From Parapedobacter defluvii (lineage in GTDB: Bacteria > Bacteroidota > Bacteroidia > Sphingobacteriales > Sphingobacteriaceae), in assembly GCF_014642075.1 (NCBI RefSeq), contig NZ_BMIK01000023.1, positions 1 through 64,000 on the forward strand: a DNA stretch of 64,000 nt. Reading direction: 5' to 3'. Every line of letters starts with the position of its first letter. Position 1 is the stretch's first letter. The translations under genes were made by a program, and so were the position numbers. Positions 54,042-63,030 of this stretch are shown piece after piece. The notes beneath the pieces were generated by a model. That model saw only the letters and a list, made by a program, of their open reading frames with translations. It was not told where the DNA came from and searched no databases.

Positions 54042-55400
54042 TCAGGAAGTGCGCCTTTTTCTGACGAAAAGATTGTAGTTCTCATGTTTTTCCACATAGA
54101 TATCTTCTCCGATATCTATAAAACCATCCAACGCCACGGCATCGTACCATTTCCCATCAATTTCCACCTTTCCGGATGGGCGGAGAACCGTTTTCGCCAC
54201 TCCTTCCCTATTCACTAACTCAGTATTCAATCGGGAGGAAGTATATCCCTCTTCCGATCGCTGTTCGTCCTGCAGTACAAGGCGTTTGAATGCTTTGGTT
54301 TTGAGCAGGCTCTTACCAAAAATGACCATTACGATTGTCGCCGTCACCATGGAAGCGATGACTAACAGAAATGAATTGAATAACATACCCGGCGCGGCGA
54401 TGGAAAAATTGAAATAATCATTGGCTACCATGCTGAACGCCAATCCACAGACCAGACAGATGATACCCAATATGCCGGCAACACCGAATCCTGGAATTAC
54501 AAACAGCTCCAGTAAGATCAGCACAACGCCTGCAACAAACAGGGCAATCTCCCAATTGTCTGCCAGCCCCTGAATATAGAGCGGAGCAAAAAATAATACC
54601 GCTGCAATGACCGCAACCACCAAGGCAAACCCAATACCAGGTGTTTGCATTTCAAAATAAATACCCCCAATAATCAGCAGGATCAAAATACCGCTCACTG
54701 CCGGATTGATAAGGAATGAAATAATCCGGTCTACTAGGGTAATCTGATGGATGGTAATCTGTGGATTGCTGATCCCTTCAGCCGCCAATACGTCTGCTAT
54801 AGATGTGGCCTCCGCATTAGCCAACCCGATGCTTACCGCTTCTGAAGAAGTGAGTGTTAATATTTTACCCGCCTGTTTTAGAGAAGGCAACTCCACGTCC
54901 GGGTCCACAAATGCTTCGGCAACCTTTGGGTCGCGCCCCTTCGCTTCGGCTGTTGCCCGCATCAATCCCCGCATATATGACTGGTGTTTTTCAGGCAACA
55001 CCTGACCGGACTGGTCCACCACACTGGCTGCTCCGATGCTGGACCCTTTGCTCATATAGATACGGTCGCTCGCCAGTGCAATCAATGCCCCTGCTGATGC
55101 CGCATTGTGATTGATGAAAACCACCGTTTCCAAGGGCGAATCAAGTATCCGGCTCCGGATGGAATCCGCAAAATTAACCATGCCCCCGAAGGTATTCATC
55201 TCAATCAATATCAAATCCACCTTACTTTCCTCAGCTTTGGAATAGGCATTTTTTACGGTCCGCCACGCAGCGGGACCAATATCCCCCTCTAAATCAAACT
55301 GATAAATAGATTGGGCCTGTACTGAAAACAGGGGCAATATCCAGCACGCAATCCCCATCAGTAAGAACAATAATTTCTTTCCGCGTTTTTTTTTGTGCAT
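54042..55400 (-). CDS. NfeD-family membrane-bound serine protease (ClpP-class)
   Basis: 452 residues from MHKKKRGKK (ATG 55400); a TTG three codons earlier is unlikely. A signal-like helix precedes the ClpP-class protease domain, which has FGGMVNFADSIRSRI and the catalytic Ser in NHNAASAGALIALASDRIYMS with Lys in HQSYMRGL. About four transmembrane helices (residues about 230-360) and the C-terminal NfeD OB-fold domain follow. The long form acts with a stomatin-like partner on membrane proteins; none is adjacent. Divergent from the DUF4905 gene. Confidence 0.9.
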   Translation of the reverse strand: MHKKKRGKKLLFLLMGIACWILPLFSVQAQSIYQFDLEGDIGPAAWRTVKNAYSKAEESKVDLILIEMNTFGGMVNFADSIRSRILDSPLETVVFINHNAASAGALIALASDRIYMSKGSSIGAASVVDQSGQVLPEKHQSYMRGLMRATAEAKGRDPKVAEAFVDPDVELPSLKQAGKILTLTSSEAVSIGLANAEATSIADVLAAEGISNPQITIHQITLVDRIISFLINPAVSGILILLIIGGIYFEMQTPGIGFALVVAVIAAVLFFAPLYIQGLADNWEIALFVAGVVLILLELFVIPGFGVAGILGIICLVCGLAFSMVANDYFNFSIAAPGMLFNSFLLVIASMVTATIVMVIFGKSLLKTKAFKRLVLQDEQRSEEGYTSSRLNTELVNREGVAKTVLRPSGKVEIDGKWYDAVALDGFIDIGEDIYVEKHENYNLFVRKRRTS

Positions 55401-55424
55401 ATCGTTCAAAACGTTATAATTTTG
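55392..55424 (+). promoter_or_regulatory. Promoter of the DUF4905 gene
   Basis: TTTG (55392-55395), a 21-nt spacer and TAATTTTG (55417-55424) match the -33/-7 consensus. It overlaps the first codons of the divergent nfeD gene, so the two transcripts may interfere. Confidence 0.65.
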
Positions 55425-55457
55425 AGGCCGGGCTGGTATACAACCTATCGACTATCA

Positions 55458-56213
55458 ATGGATAAATATACGTTAAAAACCGCATTTAGAAAAAGTTTTT
55501 TAGGGATGGTCTGGCGCATCGAAGCCGATACGACCGCTACCCTATTGGCTATCGAAACGCGTAACGAAGATACGGGAATGCCCTTATTCTCAGCAATTGA
55601 ATACGATAGCGGTGTACCATTCATGGATGAAAAACCATACGGCGACCGGACATGGTCGCTGGCGGGAATCGTGGAAGACAACTTAATTTTGCGGGCATGG
55701 GGCCAGCATACTCCCGATGGTGCAGGCATCGCTTGCATCAATGCCACTACGGGCGATGTTTTATGGGAGCAGTTTAACTATACATTGGTAGCCATCCAAC
55801 ATCGGCAGTTGGTTGTGAGGCATCGCAATTTCGCCAGTGGTTATGAACAACGTATGAACCCTCTTGATGGAAATTTAACACAAATTAACAATCCGGCAAC
55901 TAAACCTGACGCACCCAAAATTGTCTTACCCGAACGATATAGGGATGATAAACCCCTGTTTTTGGAACGTTACCCCATACAGGGCGATCTATTTTACTGC
56001 CAGGTGGGAGACCGCATGGTTTGGGCATTTCACGAAGTCTCTGATCATACGTATTGCATTCGAATAGCCGTGTCCCGTGGCTTGAAAATGCTGGCGGACA
56101 GGGTTATGGTTTCAGGATTAGCTAGAATGGCACCGGAACTGTTCTTTATGATTAATAATCAGGTTTTCTTTATTGGTGATAATAAACGGGAAATTGTATC
56201 GTATTTAGTATAA
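55458..56213 (+). CDS. DUF4905-like protein of unknown function
   Basis: About 251 residues from MDKYTLKTAFRKSFLG (an earlier in-frame ATG lies inside the promoter). The pattern GMVWRIEADTTATLLAIETRNEDTGMPLFSAIEYDSG, WSLAGIVEDNLILRAWGQHTPDGAGIACINATTGDVLWEQ looks like a cytoplasmic beta-propeller-like fold. It resembles DUF4905, found in Sphingobacteriaceae. No signal peptide. It is followed within 20 nt by a LysM protein gene. Function unknown. Confidence 0.7.
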   Translation: MDKYTLKTAFRKSFLGMVWRIEADTTATLLAIETRNEDTGMPLFSAIEYDSGVPFMDEKPYGDRTWSLAGIVEDNLILRAWGQHTPDGAGIACINATTGDVLWEQFNYTLVAIQHRQLVVRHRNFASGYEQRMNPLDGNLTQINNPATKPDAPKIVLPERYRDDKPLFLERYPIQGDLFYCQVGDRMVWAFHEVSDHTYCIRIAVSRGLKMLADRVMVSGLARMAPELFFMINNQVFFIGDNKREIVSYLV

Positions 56214-56231
56214 TTGCAACGGATTTTTAAC

Positions 56232-57140
56232 ATGAACAAAATATATCAGACCTATTTATACCGCACCTCTCTTTTCGTCATCCTATTAGTAGGTTGTTGT
56301 GGCCTGTCCAAAGTTGCTGCCACACCGGTGGATTCGATTGGAGTAAAATATGAAAATGGAAAAAAAATCATCATTCACCAATTAGAAGCAAAGGAAACTT
56401 ATTTCGGCCTAAGCAGGCACTACGGTGTCCCTGTCAAACAAATCATCGCAGCCAATGGAAATAAATCGCTGAAAGTCGGAGACACGGTACATATCCCGAT
56501 GGATACAGGCAGAACCATTGCCGATGCAAATGTACCGGCCAATGCAGGGCAGCAACAATCCCAACAACCTTCGCCCCCGCCTGCCTTAAATCAGGACGAG
56601 TATACGTCATACAAAGTAGGCAAAGGTGAGACCCTATTTACTATTTCAAAACGATTTATCATATCTGTTGAAAGCATCAGGCGAGCAAATGGACTTACCG
56701 GCGATTCACTAAAAATAGGCCAGATTCTGAAAATCCCCAATAAGGAACTTCCCCCACCTCCTCCCAAATTGAACGAAATCATTGTAACGGACACCGTCAG
56801 TGGTGATTCAACGGAAGAAAATATGGAAATTCCCGCAAACCGGTATGGTATCCGGGAAATGACGGAAAAGGGCATCGGCGTATGGATCGATGACCTGAGT
56901 CAGGAAGGCGGAAGCATGTTGGCACTGCATAAAACAGCTCCCATCGGTACCGTAATTAAAATTACCAATCCGATGACCAACCGCACGACCTTTGCCAAAG
57001 TCGTCGGCAAATTTGCAGATTCGGCTGAAACCCAAAATGCTATCATCGTCATTTCCAAATCCGCAGCGTCGCTCATCGGCGTATTAGACCGGCGGTTCCA
57101 GGTTGAAATAGCATATGGCACCCCAAATGACGGCAACTAA
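56232..57140 (+). CDS. LysM-repeat secreted protein with RlpA-like C-terminal domain
   Basis: 302 residues. A signal peptide (SLFVILLVGCCGLSKVAA) precedes two LysM repeats: IIHQLEAKETYFGLSRHYGVPVKQIIAANG ... VGDTVHIP, then YKVGKGETLFTISKRFIISVESIRRANGLTGDSLKIGQILKIP, separated by a Gln/Pro linker. The C-terminal half (IGVWIDDLSQEGGSMLALHKTAPIGTVIKITNPMTNRTTFAKVVGKF) resembles the double-psi barrel of RlpA. It probably binds peptidoglycan in the periplasm. Its end overlaps the uridine kinase start by 26 nt. Confidence 0.88.
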   Translation: MNKIYQTYLYRTSLFVILLVGCCGLSKVAATPVDSIGVKYENGKKIIIHQLEAKETYFGLSRHYGVPVKQIIAANGNKSLKVGDTVHIPMDTGRTIADANVPANAGQQQSQQPSPPPALNQDEYTSYKVGKGETLFTISKRFIISVESIRRANGLTGDSLKIGQILKIPNKELPPPPPKLNEIIVTDTVSGDSTEENMEIPANRYGIREMTEKGIGVWIDDLSQEGGSMLALHKTAPIGTVIKITNPMTNRTTFAKVVGKFADSAETQNAIIVISKSAASLIGVLDRRFQVEIAYGTPNDGN

Positions 57141-57780
57141 GCCCTATGTTGTTGGGATCGCAGGAAGCAGTGGATCGGGAAAAACGTTTTTCCTGAATTG
57201 TTTTGTCAATCACTTTACCCCGCATGAAGTGGCCTTGATTTCACAGGACGACTATTACATACCCGCCCATACCAAGACACAGGAAGAAAATAAGCTTTAT
57301 AACTTTGATCTACCCACCGCTATCGACCGGGAGGCCTTTTACCGGGATATCCGGATGCTTTTCGAAGGACATACGATACGCCGCGAGGAATACACATTCA
57401 ATAACCCCGCCCTGACTCCGAAAATGATAGAAATCAAGCCGGCGCCGGTCCTGATTGTCGAAGGGTTATTTATTTTCTTTTACGAAGAAGTCAATCACCT
57501 GCTCAATCATCGGATATTTCTGCACGCAGAAGAGGAGATAGCCTTACAGCGACGATTGAAAAGGGATTTGGTAGAACGGGGATATGACGAAGAAGACGTA
57601 CGATTTAAGTGGGTGAATCATGTGATGCCTGCCTACTACCGATATTTACTGCCGTTTCGGGAGCAATGCGACCGCGTCATCCTTAACAATACCGATGATC
57701 CTGCCCCGATCCGCACCATTGCCGACGAAATATCCACCGAACTGCGGAAAATTGCCCCCGGGTTACACCGGGTTTTATAA
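57115..57780 (+). CDS. udk: Uridine kinase
   Basis: 221 residues (MTATKPYVVG, four codons later, is an alternative start). P-loop GIAGSSGSGKTF is followed by SQDDYYIP, FDLPTAIDREAFYRDI and VLIVEGLFIFF, the pattern of uridine/cytidine kinases. It phosphorylates uridine in pyrimidine salvage. The start overlaps the LysM gene, suggesting coupled translation. Convergent overlap of 6 nt with scoB. Confidence 0.9.
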   Translation: MAPQMTATKPYVVGIAGSSGSGKTFFLNCFVNHFTPHEVALISQDDYYIPAHTKTQEENKLYNFDLPTAIDREAFYRDIRMLFEGHTIRREEYTFNNPALTPKMIEIKPAPVLIVEGLFIFFYEEVNHLLNHRIFLHAEEEIALQRRLKRDLVERGYDEEDVRFKWVNHVMPAYYRYLLPFREQCDRVILNNTDDPAPIRTIADEISTELRKIAPGLHRVL

Positions 57781-58434
57781 CCGCATTTCGGGCACATCAT
57801 CTGCCGCAAAAAAACGCCCTGCTGTCGCGTTCCGTATTTCCGTTATGCTAACTCCCGGAGCACGTTCAATCAGATGGAATCCTCCGTTTTGGATATCGAT
57901 TTCAAAGACCGCCAATTCAGTCACCACTTTACGGATACAGCGTACGCCTGTCAAGGGTAAGGTACACCGCGGAAGTAGCTTGCTCTCCCCCGCTTTGTTT
58001 ACCTGCTGCATTGCTACAATGATATTTTTCGCAGAAGCCACGAGATCCATCGCTCCGCCCATTCCCTTCACCAGCTTACCCGGGATCTTCCAATTGGCAA
58101 TGTCGCCGTATTCGGATACTTCCATGGCACCTAATATCGTAAGGTCTACCTTTTGTGCCCGGATCATACCAAAACTCATTGCCGAATCAAATACTGCAGA
58201 ACCCGGCAGCATGGTGATGGTCTGCTTCCCGGCATTGATCAGATCCGGATCTTCCGAACCTTCGTACGGAAACGGCCCCATACCCAACAAACCGTTTTCA
58301 GATTGCAGCACAACATCGATATCTTCTGGAATGTAGTTGGCTACCAGCGTGGGGATACCAATTCCCAGATTGACGTAATAGCCGTCTTTGATTTCCCGCG
58401 CAATCCGTTTTGCGATTCCCTCTTTATCCAGCAT
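57775..58434 (-). CDS. scoB: 3-oxoacid CoA-transferase subunit B
   Basis: 219 residues from MLDKEGIAKRIAREI, which matches the family start. The catalytic Glu motif is SENGLLGMGPFPYEG; also GYYVNLGIGIPTLVANYIPE and GAMEVSEYGDIANWKIPGKLVKGMGGAMDLV. With subunit A it exchanges CoA between succinyl-CoA and acetoacetate. Its start overlaps the scoA end by 11 nt, so the two are coupled. Confidence 0.95.
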   Translation of the reverse strand: MLDKEGIAKRIAREIKDGYYVNLGIGIPTLVANYIPEDIDVVLQSENGLLGMGPFPYEGSEDPDLINAGKQTITMLPGSAVFDSAMSFGMIRAQKVDLTILGAMEVSEYGDIANWKIPGKLVKGMGGAMDLVASAKNIIVAMQQVNKAGESKLLPRCTLPLTGVRCIRKVVTELAVFEIDIQNGGFHLIERAPGVSITEIRNATAGRFFAADDVPEMRL

Positions 58435-59161
58435 AATCTTCCGCTTTGGTAATGTCCAATCCTTCGTATTTGCGAACCGTCCGTTGTTCGATTCGCTTTT
58501 CATAATTCATACCCTGAAAAATACGGTGAACATAGATACCCGGTGTATGGATTTGATCGGGGTCCAGTGTCCCCTCAGGAACCAACTCTTCCACCTCAGC
58601 TACCGTCACCTTACCGGCCATTGCCATCACAGGATTGAAATTGCGGGCGGTATGCCGATACATGAGATTGCCTGCCGTGTCGCCCCGCCATGCCTTCACC
58701 AATGCAAAATCTGCTTCAAAGGCCCTTTCCAACAGGTAGTCTTTACCGCCAAAGGTGCGTACTTCCTTGCCCTCGGCAACCTCAGTCCCCACGCCTGCCG
58801 GTGTAAAAATTGCCGGCATTCCATATCCAGCTGCAAGACACCGGGTAGCCAATGTACCCTGCGGGATCAATTCCACCTCCAGCTCACCACTCAATAGTTG
58901 GCGCTCAAACTCTGCATTTTCACCGACATAAGAAGCAATCATTTTTTTTACCTGACGTTTCTGTAACATCAACCCGATGCCAAAATCATCTACTCCCGCA
59001 TTGTTTGAAATGCAGGTAAGACCCGAAACCCCTTTTCTCACCAACTCATTGATACAGTTTTCGGGAATGCCGCACAGGCCGAATCCACCCAGCATCAGGG
59101 TCATGCCGTCAGCAAGATCAGCCAGGGCTTCTCCCGCGTTTTTTACGACTTTATTAATCAT
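58424..59161 (-). CDS. scoA: 3-oxoacid CoA-transferase subunit A
   Basis: 245 residues. Subunit A signatures are MINKVVKNAGEALADLADGMTLMLGGFGLCGIPENCINEL, the glycine-rich CoA loop, and FIGGKDYL-type EVRTFGGKDYLLERAFEADFALVKAWRGDTAGNLMYR. It forms the heterodimer with ScoB for acetoacetate use in the cytoplasm. It is first gene of the scoAB operon. Upstream lies the promoter of the divergent cysteine-rich protein gene. Confidence 0.95.
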   Translation of the reverse strand: MINKVVKNAGEALADLADGMTLMLGGFGLCGIPENCINELVRKGVSGLTCISNNAGVDDFGIGLMLQKRQVKKMIASYVGENAEFERQLLSGELEVELIPQGTLATRCLAAGYGMPAIFTPAGVGTEVAEGKEVRTFGGKDYLLERAFEADFALVKAWRGDTAGNLMYRHTARNFNPVMAMAGKVTVAEVEELVPEGTLDPDQIHTPGIYVHRIFQGMNYEKRIEQRTVRKYEGLDITKAEDYAG

Positions 59162-59227
59162 GTGTATCCATTCATTTATAATCGGTTATTCGCTTCAAAC
59201 AGGAGATTGGACAAGGTACAAAAGTTC

Positions 59228-59259
59228 TTGGAATTTTTCTAAATAAAACACTAAATTTG
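59228..59259 (+). promoter_or_regulatory. Promoter of the small cysteine-rich gene
   Basis: TTG (59228-59230), a 21-nt spacer and a perfect TAAATTTG (59252-59259) stand 8 nt before the ATG. The elements match the Bacteroidota consensus and support transcription of the short gene. Confidence 0.7.
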
Positions 59260-59267
59260 CCCCTGAG

Positions 59268-59444
59268 ATGTTTGAGGAGTTTTCTTTTTTTACGTTTGAG
59301 TGCCCGGCATGCCCCTTACAGCCGATTGATCCTCAAAATTTTAAGGGACTTAACCCTTACCAGGAGGGGAGCGGCTGTGATTTCAAAAAATGCTGCAAGA
59401 AGTACAAGCGGGGAAAGCGGTGCAAGAAATGTCCAAAACGATAA
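59268..59444 (+). CDS. 58-residue cysteine-rich protein, possible zinc-binding
   Basis: A short open frame beginning MFEEFSFFTFECPACPL and ending CKKYKRGKRCKKCPKR. It has seven cysteines: CPAC at 12-15, C37, the pair C42-C43, and CKKC at 52-55. Two CxxC knuckles suggest a zinc ribbon; the C-terminus is strongly basic, so nucleic-acid binding is possible. It has a good promoter and fills the gap between scoA and the minus-strand MFS gene, ending 1 nt before that gene's stop. I recall similar small proteins in Sphingobacteriaceae, but cannot check. Function unknown. Confidence 0.75.
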   Translation: MFEEFSFFTFECPACPLQPIDPQNFKGLNPYQEGSGCDFKKCCKKYKRGKRCKKCPKR

Positions 59445-59445
59445 A

Positions 59446-60675
59446 TCACCGTTCCACAAAATCCAAATCCCGGTCGAAGCTTTCTTTCAATTGGCTCAGC
59501 GCAAAGATCGCAACACCAGTCAGCAGAAAAATCATCACATAAGCCGCCGTGACAATATCCGAATGGCGGACAAAAAATTCAAACAACAACGTGGAAGGAA
59601 TCAATGCTCCGCGCACAAAATTCGGTGCAGTGGTGGTTACTGTCGCGCGTAGATTGGTACCAAACTGCTCGGATGCGATGGTTACAAAAGTCGCCCAATA
59701 ACCAATGGAAATTCCCATAAAGAAAGCAATCCAATGAAATCGTTGTTCGGTGAGTCCCTCACTGCTCAAATACCATGAAGATGTTGCGATGATCAGTACC
59801 TGAAATAAAAATACCGCCAGTCTCCGCGATTTGGTAAGCTGGGCAAACAGTCCGGCGAGCACGTCGCCAAGCGACAACCCCAGGTAAGTAAACAGAATTC
59901 CTTTACCCGCACTCAGGGTTACCGGTGCTCCAAGCGCCTTTCCAAATTCAGGCGCTTGTGTAACCAATATCCCCACGACAAACCAAATGGGCAGCCCGAT
60001 CAACAGACAATACAGATACCTTTTAAATCGCTCTTTATCGGTAAATAGCATGCTGAATTTTCCTTTTTCCACCTGTTTGTCTTCCACTCCTTTAAACATA
60101 GCCGATTCAAAGGTACCCACCCTTAGGATGAGCAATAACAACCCCATGGCGCCTCCGGCAAAATACGCGTTGCGCCAATCGAAGAGTTCAGACACATAAT
60201 ATGCCGCAACGGCACCGAGCACCCCTATCGAAGCGACGATCATCGTACCATACCCCCGTTTATCTTTTTGCATGCTCTCACTCACCAGGGTAATGCCTGC
60301 TCCCAGCTCACCCGCCAATCCGATACCTGCTACGAGGCGGACGATGGCATAGGAGTGGATATCCTGCACAAACCCGTTTGCAATATTGGCCAACGAATAC
60401 ATCAGGATGGAGCCAAACAGTACTTTAATCCGCCCAAAACGGTCGCCCAATATCCCCCACAATATGCCACCGAGCAGCAGTCCACCCATTTGCATATTGA
60501 GCACATATTCCCCATCTATGCGCATCTCTTCTTCCGGTATACCGATGTCCCGAAAACTCTGCACACGGACAATGGAAAAAACAACGAGATCATAGATATC
60601 AACGAAATAACCCAATGCGGCTACAATTACCAATAACCAGGCATTTTTGGTTTCCGACAGGCTCTTTTTGGTCAT
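59446..60675 (-). CDS. MFS transporter
   Basis: 409 residues with about 12 transmembrane helices. MFS motif A is seen as ILWGILGDRFGRIKVLFGSILMYS, then RLVAGIGLAGELGAGITLVSESMQKDKRGYGTMIVASIG, the sugar/metabolite-proton symporter type of signature. It probably imports an organic acid or related compound in the inner membrane; substrate unknown. Single gene; no regulator is adjacent. Confidence 0.9.
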   Translation of the reverse strand: MTKKSLSETKNAWLLVIVAALGYFVDIYDLVVFSIVRVQSFRDIGIPEEEMRIDGEYVLNMQMGGLLLGGILWGILGDRFGRIKVLFGSILMYSLANIANGFVQDIHSYAIVRLVAGIGLAGELGAGITLVSESMQKDKRGYGTMIVASIGVLGAVAAYYVSELFDWRNAYFAGGAMGLLLLILRVGTFESAMFKGVEDKQVEKGKFSMLFTDKERFKRYLYCLLIGLPIWFVVGILVTQAPEFGKALGAPVTLSAGKGILFTYLGLSLGDVLAGLFAQLTKSRRLAVFLFQVLIIATSSWYLSSEGLTEQRFHWIAFFMGISIGYWATFVTIASEQFGTNLRATVTTTAPNFVRGALIPSTLLFEFFVRHSDIVTAAYVMIFLLTGVAIFALSQLKESFDRDLDFVER

Positions 60676-60787
60676 GGAATTTTAAGATTTACGGCGCTAA
60701 ATTAAACTTTTCGCTGAATTATGTTGTTTTTTTTCTATTTCCCTTTATTTTCCGTCTTTCAAAATTTGTGGTTAACTTAGTAGTCCT

Positions 60788-61285
60788 ATGGGGCTATCGG
60801 AAAATACACTGAAATGGGTCATGCGGTTATATCCCCCTTTTTTCTTCCAACGGATTTGGGTGCGTCGTTTTGGCAAAGGTTTTACCTCAGCTGAGGTAAA
60901 AATCAACAAGAGTTTGGTCAATCGCAATTACAATGCCTCCATTTTCGGAGGGACCATCTTCGCCGCCGCCGATCCATTTTATGCACTGATGTTTGATCAG
61001 GCACTCCGGCGGAGGGGATTTAAAACCGTAGTTTGGTTAAAAAGTGCATCCATCCAATATATAAAACCCGCTCGCACCGCTCTCTTTTTCCGGATCGATC
61101 TGAGTGAAGAAGAAATTCTTCTTGCCGAACAGGCGCTTGCCGAACAGGGTAAGTTTGTGAAAACCTATCCGATTGTCATCACCGACAGAAATGGCGAAAT
61201 ATGCGCCGTTATGCAAAACGAGGTATATATCAAGGATATCGGGTATAAGAAAGCGGACCGCAAACAGGTAAATCAAGAAGTATAA
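60788..61285 (+). CDS. DUF4442-type hotdog-fold protein
   Basis: 165 residues. The pattern LYPPFFFQRIWVRRFGKGFTSAEVKINKSLVNRNYNASIFGGTIFAAADPFYALMFDQAL matches DUF4442, a thioesterase-like hotdog family. A GG-containing helix stands where acyl-CoA thioesterases have theirs. It may hydrolyse acyl-thioesters; substrate unknown. The next gene starts 2 nt later, so the two share a transcript. Confidence 0.8.
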   Translation: MGLSENTLKWVMRLYPPFFFQRIWVRRFGKGFTSAEVKINKSLVNRNYNASIFGGTIFAAADPFYALMFDQALRRRGFKTVVWLKSASIQYIKPARTALFFRIDLSEEEILLAEQALAEQGKFVKTYPIVITDRNGEICAVMQNEVYIKDIGYKKADRKQVNQEV

Positions 61286-61287
61286 GC

Positions 61288-61926
61288 GTGAACATCAAAA
61301 CATTGATACTGCAGGGAGAAGGCGAGCAGCTTGATTTTAAAAACCGGATCAGCAGTTGCGAGAAAATTGCAAAAACGCTGGCTGCTTTTGCCAACAACAA
61401 AGGGGGGAAACTACTGGTGGGCGTAGCTGATAACGGATCTATCAAAGGTGTAAAAAATGAAGACGAAGAAAAATACATGCTCCAACGTGCGGGGCACCTG
61501 TATTGCCGTCCGGCCATCGACATCCATTTTGAGGAAATTTACGTAGATGACAAATTAGTATTGTTGGCCGAAATTGCCGAAAGCGACATTAAACCTCATT
61601 ACGCTCTCGGCGAAGATCAAAAATGGTGGGTATATGTCCGCGTACAGGACAAAAGTATTTTGGCGGGCAAAGTAGTGGTTGACGTGCTGCACCGGAGCAG
61701 CCACCCCATCGGGGTCTTCATCAACTATACAGACAAAGAGAAGGAATTGCTGGGATACATGCAAAATCATCCTAAACCGCAGCTTCCCGAATTATGCAGA
61801 CACCTTCAGCTGTCCAGGCGTAAAACCCAGCGAATTCTCGTCAACCTCATTGTAGCAGGAGTCATTGACGTGCACAGCAGCGACCGGGAAGAATATTTTT
61901 CCCTATCTTTGTCAGGCAACTCATAG
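61288..61926 (+). CDS. AlbA_2/Schlafen-like putative DNA-binding protein
   Basis: 212 residues from a GTG start, 2 nt after the previous stop. The N-terminal AlbA_2 domain shows GEQLDFKNRISSCEKIAKTLAAFANNKGGKLLVGVADNGSIKGV, the pattern of divergent AAA-4/AlbA_2 proteins. A C-terminal winged helix is suggested by LPELCRHLQLSRRKTQRILVNLIVAGVIDVHSSDREEYFSLS. It may regulate or bind nucleic acids. Role unknown. Confidence 0.8.
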   Translation: MNIKTLILQGEGEQLDFKNRISSCEKIAKTLAAFANNKGGKLLVGVADNGSIKGVKNEDEEKYMLQRAGHLYCRPAIDIHFEEIYVDDKLVLLAEIAESDIKPHYALGEDQKWWVYVRVQDKSILAGKVVVDVLHRSSHPIGVFINYTDKEKELLGYMQNHPKPQLPELCRHLQLSRRKTQRILVNLIVAGVIDVHSSDREEYFSLSLSGNS

Positions 61927-61935
61927 TGGAATATC

Positions 61936-62379
61936 ATGAAACATACGATCTTATTAATCAGCGCCGGTTTATTAGTGATGGCTGCCTGCAACAATGGCAG
62001 CAACGAAACCGGTGAAATTGACCGGCTGCGCGAGGAAGCAATCGCCGTACACGATGAAATCATGCCTCAGATCAGCGCTTTCGACCGTAATACAGTAAAA
62101 ATCGATTCGATATTGGCAAATCTGCCCCAGCTGAAGGAAGCACAGCCTGAAATCGACACTACGCAAACCCGTACAGACCTCAGTGGCCTGAAAAATCGGT
62201 TGGAACTGGCAACCGATTCCATGATGAATTGGATGACAGCCTTTGACGTAGACCCTCAAGACAAGTCTACAGACGAAATCAAAGCATATTACGAGGAAGA
62301 AGTTGAAAAGGTGAAGGCGATGAAACAATTCTTCGACGAGGTATCCAAAGAAGCAACCGATAAACTGGCAAAATTTTAA
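61936..62379 (+). CDS. Small helical lipoprotein
   Basis: 147 residues. Lipoprotein signal with lipobox VMAAC (ISAGLLVMAACNNGSNETGEID). The rest is helical and charged (EIDRLREEAIAVHDEIMPQISAFDRNTVKIDSILANLPQLKEA ... EIKAYYEEEVEKVKAMKQFFDEVSKEATDKLAKF), likely a coiled coil. It is just before the Sco and cytochrome genes in the same direction and may belong to their transcript, perhaps as a periplasmic partner. Function unknown. Confidence 0.78.
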   Translation: MKHTILLISAGLLVMAACNNGSNETGEIDRLREEAIAVHDEIMPQISAFDRNTVKIDSILANLPQLKEAQPEIDTTQTRTDLSGLKNRLELATDSMMNWMTAFDVDPQDKSTDEIKAYYEEEVEKVKAMKQFFDEVSKEATDKLAKF

Positions 62380-62385
62380 GTGGCC

Positions 62386-63030
62386 ATGCGTAGCATTTTT
62401 TTCTTGTTGATGAGTGGTTCCATACTGGCTGGCCTCGCTGCATGCAGCAATGAAACATCGAAAACTCTCCCGATCCTGGGATCGCGTGATCCGGTTACCA
62501 AAGTGGTTGACGGAAAGACAATTACCGACACCCTGTATCATACCATACCAGATTTTGAACTGCTTAATCAGGACAGTACCCTGATCACCAACCAGGCATT
62601 CGAAGACGGAGTCTATATCGCCAATTTTTTCTTTACGCACTGTCCAAGCATTTGCCCTACGATGCAGCGCAACCTGCTGAAAGTTTATGAAAAATACAAA
62701 GGCGACAAACGTGTGAAGTTCCTGTCGCACAGCATCGACTTCCGACACGATTCGCCATCCGTACTTAAATCCTATGCCGAAAAACTCGGCGTCACCAATG
62801 ATCAGTGGCAGTTTGTTACCGGCAGCAAGGCTAGTGTTTATGGCTTGGCAGACAGTTATATGGTATATACCAAAGAAGATAGCAACATCCCCGGGGGCTA
62901 CGACCATTCGGGATACCTGCTGCTGGTAGACAGCAACCGGCATATCCGCGGCGCCTACGACGGCACGAACGACGAACAAATACAGTTGCTGTTTGATGAA
63001 TTGGCAATTCTTTTGAAGGAATATGAATGA
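62386..63030 (+). CDS. SCO1/SenC-family copper chaperone lipoprotein
   Basis: About 214 residues from ATG 62386 (GTG 62380 is two codons earlier). The lipobox is LAAC. The thioredoxin-like fold carries the copper-binding CPSIC (in FFFTHCPSICPTM) and the third ligand His in YDHSGYLLL, as in Sco proteins that load copper into cytochrome c oxidase. It acts in the periplasm, membrane-anchored. It overlaps the cytochrome gene downstream by 4 nt. Confidence 0.92.
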   Translation: MRSIFFLLMSGSILAGLAACSNETSKTLPILGSRDPVTKVVDGKTITDTLYHTIPDFELLNQDSTLITNQAFEDGVYIANFFFTHCPSICPTMQRNLLKVYEKYKGDKRVKFLSHSIDFRHDSPSVLKSYAEKLGVTNDQWQFVTGSKASVYGLADSYMVYTKEDSNIPGGYDHSGYLLLVDSNRHIRGAYDGTNDEQIQLLFDELAILLKEYE

